Source: Saccoglossus kowalevskii (lineage: Eukaryota; Hemichordata; Enteropneusta; Harrimaniidae). Taken from it: 23,458 bases of DNA. The stretch covers positions 114,284-137,741 of the forward strand of contig NW_003153746.1 in NCBI RefSeq assembly GCF_000003605.2. The letters are read 5' to 3'. Positions 8,038 to 18,370 of the stretch are shown one piece after another (the stretch's first letter is position 1; every line of letters begins with the position of its first letter). Position numbers and translations under genes: made by a program. The notes below the pieces were generated by a model that was given only the letters and a program-made list of their open reading frames with translations, did no database searches and was not told where the DNA came from.

Positions 8038-11000
8038 GTGATAATACATACTACTCTGGGTGGTCTATATTCTTAATTATAATTTCAATTTAATTGCATG
8101 CATTTGTAGTCCTTACATCATTTTTAGGCCATCTTCTAAATTGCCCCCGGCAACACTAATGATACCCTCTGTGGTACTTAACACCTGGATGAAGCGTCAA
8201 TTACGTTTGCTGTCCAAATTACGACGAAGCTGAGTGATTTGTGGTGCCTGAACATTGCACAGGAAAGTGAAACAGGTTCATTGGACTTATTGTTCTCGGA
8301 CTCTCAGTTTCCTTAAAAATGTAATTAAACCTTATGGTTTATTTATTTTCTCCTGATTTATGGATAAGATTTACAAACAAAATCCTAGTTTTGTCAATTT
8401 TGGAATCACATTTGTTGCCAATTTACGTAAATTTGATGTGCGAGAAATGCTGCAGTTGTCACAGGTTTAAGTTACATGTTTTTTGTTTCAAATTAAAAAT
8501 TTATATCTATCTTAACTATGACACTTTAAAATCTGATAATAAAGAAATGCTTATTCATTATTTAAAACATGCTTGGTAAATTATTGTTTTTATGATTACA
8601 GTGCATTGTCCCTACGGCCAAACAAAAAGCAGAGTATTTTAGAATAATCTGTATTGAAGCAATGTATTGTGGGTAGCCAGTCCAGAGGCAATGTAATTTT
8701 ATACAACCAGTATATTTCAGTACATGAAATGTTTAGTTCTGTTAACACTGATGATTGTGGTGGATTTAGGATAAAATATTATTCAGTTTCACTTTTAACC
8801 GTTGATTAATTGACCTCGATAATATTTTGGGGAGGGGGGGGTCAATTTTTATTCTACTAATTTTACTTAGATTTGATTGTCAGAAATTGACACCTGGGAG
8901 ATTTTGAGAGTTGATTTTCTTAATATGCAATTGCTTTTTTTTTGCCTCTCTACTGCTCAAAAACTAGATGGTGTTCCTGAGTTGAAAATGGTTGTTTTGA
9001 GCACTTACTAGGCATACTTTCATCATTCAGTCTTTGCCTTCATTTTCACTTTGATCAATATTTAAACCCAAAGTAGATAAGCTGTTGCTTCTATTGGATT
9101 TTCGTACAATATACATTGTAGTCCATATTTATGGGAAGGGGTGGCTTATGTGGAAGGTGGCCGGAATTGAATGGAATTCTGACAATAATAAGCACATTAT
9201 TCCCAATTTACCACTTTTCTCTTGCTTTCTCTCATAGAATTATTTTTCATGAAAAACACTATTACACTTTGATGGCTTCTTTGTCTTAACTTTTACAGAT
9301 ATTGCGTAATTGGATAAATTGTATCAAATGATATTCTGTGGTATGACTCCAACATACTTTTGAGCGTGAGGATTTGTTACCATGACAACAGTATGGTGTC
9401 AATTTTAAAATGTGATCATCTGAAAATAATGAGAGTTCATCAGAAACTTAATCCAGTATATAATCATGTATGAAGACAAGCATGTAGTGTTTATCTAGTC
9501 AATATTTGTAATTTAAAAAGGTAGAGAATATTCAACATTAAAAAATATAGGCCAATATATTTATTATAAGAGTTCCTTGATCAATCTCAACAAAATACCA
9601 TTTTTTTGAATATTATTGAAAATACGTATTTATGCTTCAGTTGAATCTCATTTACCTGGCATTTTATTAATTATCAACAAGCTCTCATAAAATATTAGAA
9701 ATTCAATACTCCCTGGGGGGTCTGTTTCTGATGATTTACATATCTAGTCACCTAGCAACCGGGCTGTTTTTAAACATACTTGTATAGCCTCTTCATTTCA
9801 GCGTTGATCTTAAAGCATTATTTTTAGCATTACTACGGTATTCAAATATGTAAAATTTGACGGAGAAAAAAAAACCTTGACCTGTGTTTTTCACGATGGA
9901 ATGATGATGCATAAGCAAGCTTGTGAATTGTGTCTGTTCCACAAGTTTGTGATGTACGTCTCCTGGGAGGCATCATCTACTGATTGAATGTGATGGGCTC
10001 CAGATAGTATTTGTGAATTGAGGTACTTGTACCTAGACGCAGTGCATAAAACTTGTATATGATGTCTGTAGCGGAGACTAATTCTGATCAATTTAAAAAC
10101 ATCATTTAAACAGTAAACAAAGTAGTTGAGAAATACTAAACCTGCATCATTTTGTATCCCATGAAAATATTGATGTTGTTTCTCGAATATAGAAGATTAA
10201 ACTTGATCCAAAACTGGGAAATGTCTTTCATTTAATTGTTTCATTAGCATATTTGGACTTGTTTGGAATTTTAATGAGGTATATTAAGTGATCCGTGTCT
10301 TCTTATCAGAAGCTATCATGTTTTCGCGACAGTATTAAATTTTTTGTTGATTTTAAGATAAAACTATCTTTACTCAAGAGTAGTAAGGCAGGGTTCATGA
10401 AAAGGCGCCCTCTACAGCCAATTTACTTCACAACTATAATTCTCACTATAAAACTTCACTTAATAAAAATATATCAAAAGCAGATGAAAATGAATCAACA
10501 AATTAATTTAGTTTTCAATATAGATTTACGGTAATACATTGTCAAAATTCTAGACATCTCCATAACCATTAACTGATTATTGAAGTACGGATAGTGGAAG
10601 TCCTATACATATACGAATAATTTTTTTGAGAAATGCAAAATTTATCATCCCGCAGCTTGAATTCCTCTGATATTTGAAACTGTGTTCTCAGAGGTATTTA
10701 GACAGTCTGTGCACAACTTCATGGGTACTAATTGTCACACCGCTATCAAGATCATGTTTACTTATCAATTGTTCCAAGCTTGTATTTGACTATTTTGATT
10801 CCGATTATTAGATATTGGTCAACAAAAATATACTTGCCGACAAAATTGGACTTCTTTGTTAAATCTTTGAATGCATATGAGATTTGTTTCGTTAGTTATT
10901 ATTTAGTGGTTACGTGTACTTTAGAAGAATGCTCATTTGGAAGCAATTTATTTGGTGTACGCTATTATCTGTTAATATAGTGAGCATGCTCACTCAAAAC

Positions 11001-11368
11001 GCAGAGTGAGCATTTCCTTAATTGAATAAATAAGTATGCATATATGTACTATAGATCAATTTATGGACACCCTTGCAATGACTATTTGTATCAGGCATAT
11101 CTATTGAATGTCTAATTTGTGAAACTGATAAATGTTATCTTTGATACAATAAATGTATTAATATAGTGCCATAATTTTAGAGATTTATTATACAAATTTC
11201 AAAAACTTGTAGAGATAAGTATTTGAATTATTTGTGAATGTTTTTACTTAGTGAGTCTCTGCTTATATTTACCGACGTCAAATTCGTAATCTAGAGCAGG
11301 ATTCACAAAAGGGTGATTTCCACAGGGTGTGTTGACGGATTGTGATTTCAATTGTGACTTTCGTTGAC
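8038..11368. other. Long non-coding stretch, nothing recognised
   Basis: The stretch is AT-rich with short motif-free open frames only. Minor items are a G-rich run GGGGAGGGGGGGG at 8829-8841, an imperfect ten-base inverted repeat (CAAGCTTGTG at 9916, CACAAGTTTG at 9940) and the 16-bp palindrome at 10979-10994. I see no transposon ends with target duplications. Confidence 0.55.
10979..10994. repeat. Perfect 16-bp palindrome AGTGAGCATGCTCACT
   Basis: The sequence is fully self-complementary, and the half-site AGTGAGCAT is repeated in direct orientation at 11005-11013. This could be a dimeric protein site or the end of an eroded inverted repeat. Confidence 0.6.
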
Positions 11369-11607
11369 GAATTTAAAGTGTGATTTCTGTTAACTAACTG
11401 ATTTAAAGTGTGATTTCTGTTAACTGATTTAAAGTGTGATTTCTGTTAACTGATTTAAAGTGTGATTTCTGTTAACTGATTTAAAGTGTGATTTCTGTTA
11501 AAGAATTCAAAGTGTGATTTCTGTTAAAGAATTCAAAGTGTGATTTCTGTTAACTGATTTAAAGTGTGATTTCTGTTAAAGAATTCAAAGTGTGATTTCT
11601 GTTGATG
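11369..11607. repeat. Minisatellite, 25-26 bp unit, about nine copies
   Basis: The unit is GATTTAAAGTGTGATTTCTG then TTAACT, alternating with a variant starting GAATTCAAAG and ending TTAAA. Units begin at 11369, 11400, 11426, 11452, 11478, 11503, 11529, 11556 and 11581. Degenerate copies extend upstream to about 11330. The array abuts, on the minus strand, the downstream end of a reverse-transcriptase relic, and short minus-frame readings (NRNHTLN, SLTEITL) run into it. Confidence 0.95.
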
Positions 11608-11750
11608 GATTTAACTTCAAGAAGTAACTGTGATTTTGAGCGGAGATTACAACTTGAAGTTGATTTGTATCTGTGATGATGTCTGTCTGTAGGAGCTAGA
11701 CCATGCAGTACATGGTATGCAATGAGGAGTATTTTGAGACGTATTCTCTC
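11604..11750 (-). pseudogene. Relic of a non-LTR retrotransposon RT C-terminal region
   Basis: The minus-strand frame reads RLKILLIAYHVLHGLAP, then a basic stretch and SKSQLLLEV. This matches the well-known pattern downstream of the RT core in CR1/L2/Rex-like LINE proteins: a basic R-I-x-x-K-I-L-L-x-x-Y-x-x-L-H-G-x-A-P segment, then R-S-x-x-x-L-L-x-V. The usual aromatic-plus-leucine residues after AP are lost. Upstream, codons for ERIRLKIL have multiplied into the 24-bp minisatellite, and downstream the frame dissolves into the 26-bp one. No catalytic domain, tail or target duplication is visible. The LINE origin is by pattern recognition only. Confidence 0.55.
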
Positions 11751-11812
11751 GAGTATTTTGAGACGTATTCTCTCGAGTATTTTGAGACGTATTCTCTCAA
11801 GTATTTTGAGAC
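11727..11812. repeat. Minisatellite, 24-bp unit, 3.6 copies
   Basis: The unit is GAGTATTTTGAGACGTATTC then TCTC, with three identical copies at 11727-11750, 11751-11774 and 11775-11798 plus a partial one. Because 24 is a multiple of three, both strands stay open: the plus strand reads EYFETYSL repeats, the minus strand ERIRLKIL repeats. The minus reading joins the RT relic in frame. Confidence 0.95.
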
Positions 11813-11906
11813 CCTCTGTCAAAGGAACATTTTATTTTCCTTGTTTTATGTGTTTTGTTTAATTATCGTTGATAACCAACAGTACGGTACGCAAGTATTT
11901 ACCAGT

Positions 11907-11910
11907 ATAA
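11907..11910. repeat. ATAA flanking MITE copy 2, left side
   Basis: ATAA precedes the left end (CCTTTTCACC) and is repeated directly after the right end at 12157-12160, giving a candidate 4-bp target-site duplication. Confidence 0.5.
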
Positions 11911-12156
11911 CCTTTTCACCACCAGATTTTCTCACCCAAGTTTTTTCTGCACTTTTTTCTTATACATGTACATGTTGTGTATTCTTCAATATTTCTGAAA
12001 AATAAACCCTAATTTTGCAGAAAAAATTTGAGTCAATTTTCAGTTTTTACTCAAAAAAATTGGCTAGTTTATCCCAATCTTATGAAGAAAAATGCAGACT
12101 ATAAACAAAACTATTTTGTGATTTGTGATAAAAAGAAGAAATTGGTGGTGAAAAGG
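11911..12156. mobile_element. Copy 2 (best preserved) of the CCTTTTCACCACCA MITE family
   Basis: Perfect 14-bp terminal inverted repeats CCTTTTCACCACCA (11911-11924) and TGGTGGTGAAAAGG (12143-12156) bound a 246-bp element with no gene. ATAA lies on both sides. It is inverted relative to the copies at 3309 and 21453; its reverse complement shares TTTATAGTCTGCA, GAGTAAAAACTGAAAATT and AGAAATATTGAAGAATA with them. TIRs beginning CCTTT and a 4-bp target site similar to TTAA suggest a piggyBac-like non-autonomous element. A Tc1/mariner reading, with TA target and an extra A/T in the TIR, cannot be excluded. Part of an open frame (12028-12219) crosses it and is a shadow. Confidence 0.85.
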
Positions 12157-12160
12157 ATAA

Positions 12161-13561
12161 ACCATGCAAATGGTGTAACATGTGGAAATCTCAATTCAGA
12201 TGAATTGCAATGTTTGTAAAAAACAAACTTACATCCTATTGGAACTTCATACTACTGATAAGTGGGTACCTTATGGTTTTTGAAAACACACTTCAGTGAT
12301 TTATATAAATAAATTTAAGATACTATGAAAAAAAATGTTATGGCTTTTTTGCTGGACACTGACAAAGATGTGATTGATCATTTCTTTGAATCTGATATCT
12401 CAGAAATGTGAGTTTTCAAATTTGAAGACAACAGCTGGAAGATTACATCTGTATGGTTTCATGAATTATTATTAAGTGTCACTTATTGTAATTTTCAAGT
12501 ATTCTGCAAAAATTACTGTAGACTGAAGTATTATCTGATTTAAAAAATATATACATGTTTTAATATGAACTGAGGAGCAATTCAAAATTTAAATTTGTTG
12601 TCATGGTAACCTTCCTATATCGTTCACTATATCACCTTTTATCATCTTTTATTCTCAAAACTACATTTTGTATTATAATTATATATTTATCCCGATACCA
12701 AATTTCATGAAATGATGGTTGTAATAATTTACTTTTATATTGAAGTATAATAATCAAGTATTGTATTTTCTATTAAATTAGATGATTTGAGTCTTACCGG
12801 TATATATGCAGTGTTAGTACTTCCCTCCGTGAAGGATAATCAACATTACACCCCTCATCTGGAATGGTATACACCCAAAGTGTATAAATTTATGCTTATT
12901 TATTGTGTTTGCACAAATACAATTGTGAAATTGCAAATTAATGACAAACTAACCATGTTTTTAATGATTAATTTAATTTAATTGTGCTTAAAATTATGTC
13001 CAGGTTTGCATTCCTCGACTTCTATTTTATGTTTAGATACAAAAAGAGGCAAATTATTCACGATCTATGATTACCTGCAGTGTTCTTACAGCTCATTGGC
13101 TGGCTGTGGAAAAATAATCTGCATAATTATATTCTTGCTAGAACTGAGAGAAAACGTATCTGAGTGTCCTGAGCTACTACCATGGTTGATACAGATAGCC
13201 ATAAATATGCAGTGAAAATGATCAGAAGCTATTGTGATGGAGAGAGTTGTTTTTAAACAGCTGGCAACTACATGTAATATCCATTTGTAACAACATTTGC
13301 TCAGGCTGTTGTAATTGTGATAATTCAGTAGTAGTAACCTTAAGTGTGATCTGTCTCCTTCGCTCTTCTTACTTGCATTAGTCTGTGGCCACATCTACCC
13401 TCCCCGTCTGTCAATGGTTCTTGCCTCTTGTGCCGGGTATGTAAGACTGTTCAACGAATTGCTGCTGACTACAGTGTACTGTAGCTTAAGCCAGGACTCA
13501 TTATAATCACAAACACTCACATGCAGCTTTGGATGATATAGTAGTGTCGCTTTTTGATTCC
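12161..13561. other. Non-coding DNA, nothing firmly recognised
   Basis: The stretch is AT-rich. A less AT-rich patch at about 12780-12890 has an open plus frame including SLTGIYAVLVLPSV, and another at about 13395-13500 has a minus frame ending in YPAQEARTIDRRGG and a stop. I recognise neither, and neither has a convincing gene structure around it; both could be fragments of dispersed repeats. Confidence 0.45.

Positions 13562-13603
<42 letters not shown>
13562..13603. repeat. (ACA)14 trinucleotide microsatellite
   Basis: Fourteen uninterrupted ACA units create spurious homopolymeric reading frames: poly-Thr on plus, poly-Val and poly-Leu on minus. Nothing shows that it is translated. Confidence 0.97.
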
Positions 13604-14436
13604 TCATCTGCATATATAGGAAAGGTGTTGGTGTATATTGCATGTATCAGTTGTGAAGATGGGCCAGGCAAGGAGTCAGCCCGGTGCTCCGCTACCGCAA
13701 TGCAAACGTAGGTTGACACTCTGTTTGACTTCCATTCATCGTAACCATCTGTAGATATACTCTTCAAGCACATGTCGTTATTGTTATTTTTTTTGTAATG
13801 AATCACACTGTTATTGTTAATTTCTATGCACCCAGTCTTAAATATCATATTTATTTGTCTATCAAAATTAATTATAGTAGATTTCTTCAAATAAAAATGT
13901 TGGTGCTTTAATCAAATTTTTCATAATTTAATTGATGAATAATTCGCAAGCACTTTTCAGTGAATTACATCAGTTTTGTTGTATAATATACTAAAAATAT
14001 TTGAAACATTAAAATGAATATAATTTTTTTAAATGGCATATTTGAATATCTGTAGGTCTATTAATAATATATTACACATATCGCATTTGGTGCAACTCAG
14101 GAAACCAATCCCTAAGAGCTGTATTTACAAATTAACGTCCATTGAACAGAATATTTATTAAATTTATATTGCTCCTATGTAATAATACATGTTGTATTTT
14201 ACAGATTGTTTACTGCAAACTACTTCAATTTGCAAAAAGACACATTTTCACATGAAAAATCATAAATTTTGTAGTAGTGAAATTTTCTCTGTGTTTCTAT
14301 GACACAAAATGTCTGAATTCTGCAAAATATCTTCACGAATTCCATAAAATACTGAAATTGCAAAAACTACTAGCAGTAAAATGTATATGGTTTACAACAT
14401 TGTACTTACCTGAATTGTGTTATTTGTTATGTTTGT
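13604..14436. other. Non-coding DNA, nothing recognised
   Basis: The first 130 bases are less AT-rich and then composition drops. There is no motif-bearing frame. The open frame that starts near 14277 is extended only by the tandem array that follows. Confidence 0.55.
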
Positions 14437-14912
14437 CTCATTTTTATGATGTATGTACTATGTTTATGTATGTCTCATGTTTATGTTGTATGTACTATGT
14501 TTATGATATATGTACTATTTATGTATGTCTCATGTTTATGATGTATGTATATGTTTATCTCATGTTTATGTTGTACGTACAATGTTTGTGTATGTCTCAT
14601 GTTTATGTTGTATGTACTATGTTTATGTATGTCTCATTTTTATGATGTATGTATTATTTATGTATGTCTCATGTTTATGATGTATGTGCTATGTTTATGT
14701 ATGTCTCATGTTTATGTTGTATGTACTATTTATGTATGTACTATGTTTATGTATGTCTCATGTTTATGTTGTATGTACTATGTTTATGTATGTCTCATGT
14801 TTATGTTGTATGTACTATTTATATATGTCTCATGTTTATGATGTATGTACTATGTTTATGTATGTCTCATGTTTATGATGTATATACCATGTTTATGTAT
14901 GTCATGTTTATA
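14437..14912. repeat. Tandem array, about 37-bp unit, roughly 13 copies
   Basis: The typical unit is CATGTTTATGTTGTATGTAC then TATGTTTATGTATGTCT. Counting the CTCAT landmark gives starts at 14437, 14473, 14529, 14559, 14596, 14633, 14668, 14705, 14757, 14793, 14829 and 14866, so spacing is mostly 35-37 with longer composite units. Most units lack TAA, TAG and TGA on the plus strand. Because 37 is not a multiple of three, all three plus frames show long Cys/Met/Tyr/Val readings (to 14645, 14841, 14878 and 14936). The minus strand is stop-rich. These readings are products of the repeat rather than genes. Confidence 0.95.
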
Positions 14913-16182
14913 TATACATATATATATTACTGCTGAAAAGCAAAAAAATAGTAGGTAATGGTATAAATACTGATTTTTATTTAAGTAGAAGGTCATTTTG
15001 ATAAGGTAATTTTTACATCTCTGACATCTCGTATAAATAACTTTCATGAGTTTTTACAAGCGATATTAATGTTTTGTATTTACAGTCAATTTCAGTATTA
15101 AATTCACTCTGTAAGTACTTAAGCTGATCTGTGATGAGCGCTGTGGTTCCTTAATACTTCATCAGGCTGATCAGCAGATATTCTCAAGCTTAAATCTTAC
15201 CTAGGGTTGTTTAAACATGAACAATGGAATGGTCCACACTCCTAAAAATGGAATGATCCATTTCCAAAAATATTAAAATGGCCAATACAATTGCTCGCGT
15301 CATATGGTCGAACTCAATGGGTCGGTCCAAATTTAGACACTGACCAAGCTAATAAAGATTGAGGTCTTCAATAATTAAGGCGGTATTGTGTTACAATATA
15401 CACCACATTGATAGTCAGTATAGTGAATTAAATTATCTTGAAAGATAAGTCCTGTCCTGTGCAACATTATGTCAAACTAGAGTGGCTTGTCTGTCTGGTT
15501 AGCTAGCTTACTAACAAGGTATATGTATCCTAATTTAATTACACTATTTGCATCGTACTTAAGTATCATGTATAGAACGAGATATGAAAATAAATATGTA
15601 AAAAAACAAACATTGTAACCAATTATATAAATGGCAGTCAGCTAAAATAAAAGTTTTGTTATGACCAGACTAGCCTGAGGCTTATAACCCAAATGTGGTG
15701 TTCAGTTGCACTGATTATTAAAGGCATCAAACAAAAATATTTAAAAACAATTCTATTTGTGAACAGTATGAATTTTCAAATTCCTCCATTATATTTGATA
15801 TTTTTGATTACTATTCATATCGTATCTGCATGATTTATTACATATTTTAGTTCTCTAAATATTAATTATTCATGATACAATTTATACCCTGCTATTAATT
15901 TTCTCCTTACGGACAAAATCTAGTTAATTTGGAATATAAAATATTCAGAAATTGACATTGTCATTTAATATTGCAACACAGTAGTCAATTGATTCTTTGG
16001 GGCAAAAAATAACTTAACAGTTTCAATAATATTATATTAAAATTCTTTGAAGATATATTGAAATAATGAACTAATGGTTGTCTCTTCATCTGGCTTTTGT
16101 CTGATGTCTGTGTCATCTCATTATCTCTGACATGTAATCATTCATCTTATTTAAACATGATAGAATAACTCATTTTTGATTG
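14913..16182. other. Non-coding DNA, nothing firmly recognised
   Basis: A (TA)-rich run follows the array. A short perfect hairpin, AAATGGA-ATGA-TCCATTT, lies at 15246-15263 next to an AAAATGGCC word at about 15274. The palindrome GCTGATCAGC is near 15167. There are no significant open frames. Confidence 0.5.
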
Positions 16183-16206
16183 AAGATGGCGACAAGCTGC
16201 CATTTT
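16183..16206. repeat. Dyad AAGATGGC / GCCATTTT, YY1-like core
   Basis: Eight-base arms (one mismatch) are separated by GACAAGCT. The left arm reads AAGATGGCG, the textbook YY1 core. It is the fourth member of the ATGGC dyad set in the window. Confidence 0.5.
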
Positions 16207-16348
16207 GATGTCTCACATAAACAGGGCATGATCATTTTTGTACAATTTTCTTGTACGTGTAACATCTTTTCAGGATTAATATATCCCTTATGATATGAAT
16301 GGGGGACATTGTTTATAATTAATAAATTTCGCATGGATTTACAAGATT

Positions 16349-16366
16349 GTTTTGTTTTGTTTTATT
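16349..16366 (-). other. Possible retroelement 3' end: AATAAA plus (CAAAA)n tail
   Basis: On the minus strand AATAAA (plus TTTATT 16361-16366) is followed at once by A-rich CAAAACAAAACAA. A minus open frame of 82 codons (16420-16668) lies just upstream, ending VNIE and stop. I found no matching target-site duplication and no RT motif in that frame, so this may be chance. Confidence 0.25.
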
Positions 16367-16729
16367 GGTCATGGATAGTACATCACCTGTGAGTTATTTC
16401 CTTTCAAATATATTCTGTTCTATTCTATATTAACAATATTGTTATTTGATCTATTGTTTTCGGTATATGTATAGTCCAATTCTCTTAATCTTCTTGTCTG
16501 TACATCCATTTGCAATCTGTTTGCCAACAAGACTGACTGTCCTATGCTCTTAGGAAATCTTTGATTTGTTCTGATTTGATGCAAAGATAAGATATAGGTA
16601 GTAATTTGTATAAGCGTATCATTTTTTTCTTCAAATTTGATTAAATTTGTCTTTTGCCAGATGGACATTTTGGTCCTAAAAATATATTTTTAATGTGTCA
16701 GATAAAAAAAACACACATTTATTTCTCAC

Positions 16730-17578
16730 ACTGGGTTAATTTTATTCAAATCATTATCTGACTGGTCAGTTTTATTAAAAACCTTTGTTAAACTGGGTTA
16801 GTTTTATTCAAACCGTTTATCAGACTGGGCTGATTTTATTCATTTAACATTTGTTAAACTGGGTTAATTTTATTCAAACCATTTATAAGACTTGGTCAGT
16901 TTTATTCAAAACATTGTCCAACTAGGTTGATTTTATTCAAACCGTTTATCAGACTGGGCTGATTTTATTCATTTAACATTTGTTAAACTGGGTTAATTTT
17001 ATTCAAACCATTTATAAGACTTGGTCAGTTTTATTCAAAACATTGTCCAACTAGGTTGATTTTATTCAAACTATTTATCTGACTGGGTTGATTTTATTCA
17101 TAATATTTGTTAAACTTATTTTATTCATAAAATTTGTTAAACTGGGTTAATTTTATTCAAACCATTTATCTGACTTGGTCAGTTTTATTCAAAACATTTG
17201 TTGAGCTGGATTGATTTTATTCAAACCATTTATCTGACTGGGTCCATTTTATTCAAACCATTTATCTGACTGGGTTCATTTTATTCAAACCATTTATCTG
17301 ACTAGGTCCATTTTATTCAAACTGTTTATCTGACAGGGTCCATTTTATTCAAACCATTTATCTGACTGGGTCCATTTTATTCAAACCATTTATCTGGCTG
17401 GGTTGATTTTATTCAAACCGTTTATCTGACTGGGCCCATTTTATTCAAACCATTTATCTGACTGGGTCCATTTTATTCAAACCATTTATCTGACTGGGTC
17501 CATTTTATTCAAACCATTTATCTGACTGGGGCCATTTTATTCAAACCATTTATTTGACTGCGTCCATTTTATTCAAAC
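16730..17578. repeat. Large tandem array, 32-bp unit, about 26 copies
   Basis: The consensus unit is ATTTTATTCAAACCATTTAT then CTGACTGGGTCC. The right part (about 17215 onward) is nearly homogeneous at 32 bp. The left part is diverged, with 31-34 bp units, TTTGTTAAACTGG variants and a short unit near 17110. A 129-bp block, 16802-16930, is repeated perfectly at 16931-17059, so four-unit blocks have also been duplicated. The unit length is not a multiple of three and no long frame exists. There are no spacers, which rules out a CRISPR layout. Confidence 0.97.
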
Positions 17579-18329
17579 AAGTTCTTGGTTATACACGGCT
17601 ACTGTACATCTTGGTTTAGACATTGAACATATATATATAACAGAATCATGTTTTTCCAATCAGATTCAAAATGGCTGGATGCAAGTAGCAATGTAGCAAT
17701 GATAATAAATGGATACAAGTCAGGTCATATCAATGATATACTAAAAAACTCATTTAAAAAAAAATAGTTTGGAGATTGTTCATGCCAGGTTTTCTTTATA
17801 AAAAAAGTATATTTATGTCTCTTAATACAAATAAACTTTCATTTGTTGTATACCGAGACCACCTCTGTCATTTATGTAAATTATCAGATCCCATTTGATG
17901 GGCTACCATGGTAACTATTTTGATCATGAAAATAGGTATATTAACATATCTATTGCTGTTTTACAATTGAAGCTGGAGTGATTTTATTCATCTAGTGAAA
18001 ACTCTCATGGTGGCCAAATTTTGTTTAGTTTTTGTCTTTCACTGTTTGCACCCTAAGGCTTTATATATTGGGGTTTTTATGCACTATTACTTACTGAGAA
18101 TATGCATATTGCAGGGAAGATATTCAAATTTCACTGTATTTGTTTTTTGAATCACTGTGAAATGGTGAATCTTTGTGAATTCACACATGTTGGAACATAA
18201 TTCAAATTAAAGTTGAACAAAAAGTCAAATAGCAAATGACAACCAAGAGTCACACACCAAAGATTATTGATTAAATTGGATAATTAGTTTGTCATTATTT
18301 ATTCCTTCAATTTGTGCAAATTTAGACCA
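17579..18329. other. Non-coding DNA, nothing recognised
   Basis: A (TA)n run lies at about 17629-17638 and an AAAATGGC word near 17668. An isolated GATTTTATTCATC at about 17972 may be a stray unit of the preceding array. There are no open frames of note. Confidence 0.55.
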
Positions 18330-18370
18330 TCATGTGATAGTCACATGATTGTCACATGATAGTCACATGA
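18330..18370. promoter_or_regulatory. Four TCACATGA (E-box/M-box-like) sites at exact 11-bp spacing
   Basis: TCATGTGA at 18330-18337, the reverse complement of the others, is followed by TCACATGA at 18341, 18352 and 18363. The period of 11 bp is close to one helical turn. TCACATGA contains the CACATG E-box bound by bHLH-ZIP factors of the MITF/TFE type. It may be a functional cluster or simply a short 11-bp tandem repeat; no promoter is evident nearby. Confidence 0.35.

Noticed and set aside
11703-12005. Plus-strand ORF of 100 codons with EYFETYSL repeats
   Set aside because: It is the antisense reading of the 24-bp minisatellite derived from the RT relic, then runs into a MITE; there is no independent coding evidence.
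13395-13890. Minus-strand open frames with long poly-Val or poly-Leu, and a plus frame with poly-Thr
   Set aside because: The homopolymers are readings of the (ACA)14 microsatellite. The flanking peptide ending YPAQEARTIDRRGG looks somewhat protein-like, but I cannot match it to a family.
16730-17578. CRISPR-like regular repeats of 32 bp
   Set aside because: Units are directly tandem without spacers, diverge gradually, and sit in an animal-type genome; it is a minisatellite.
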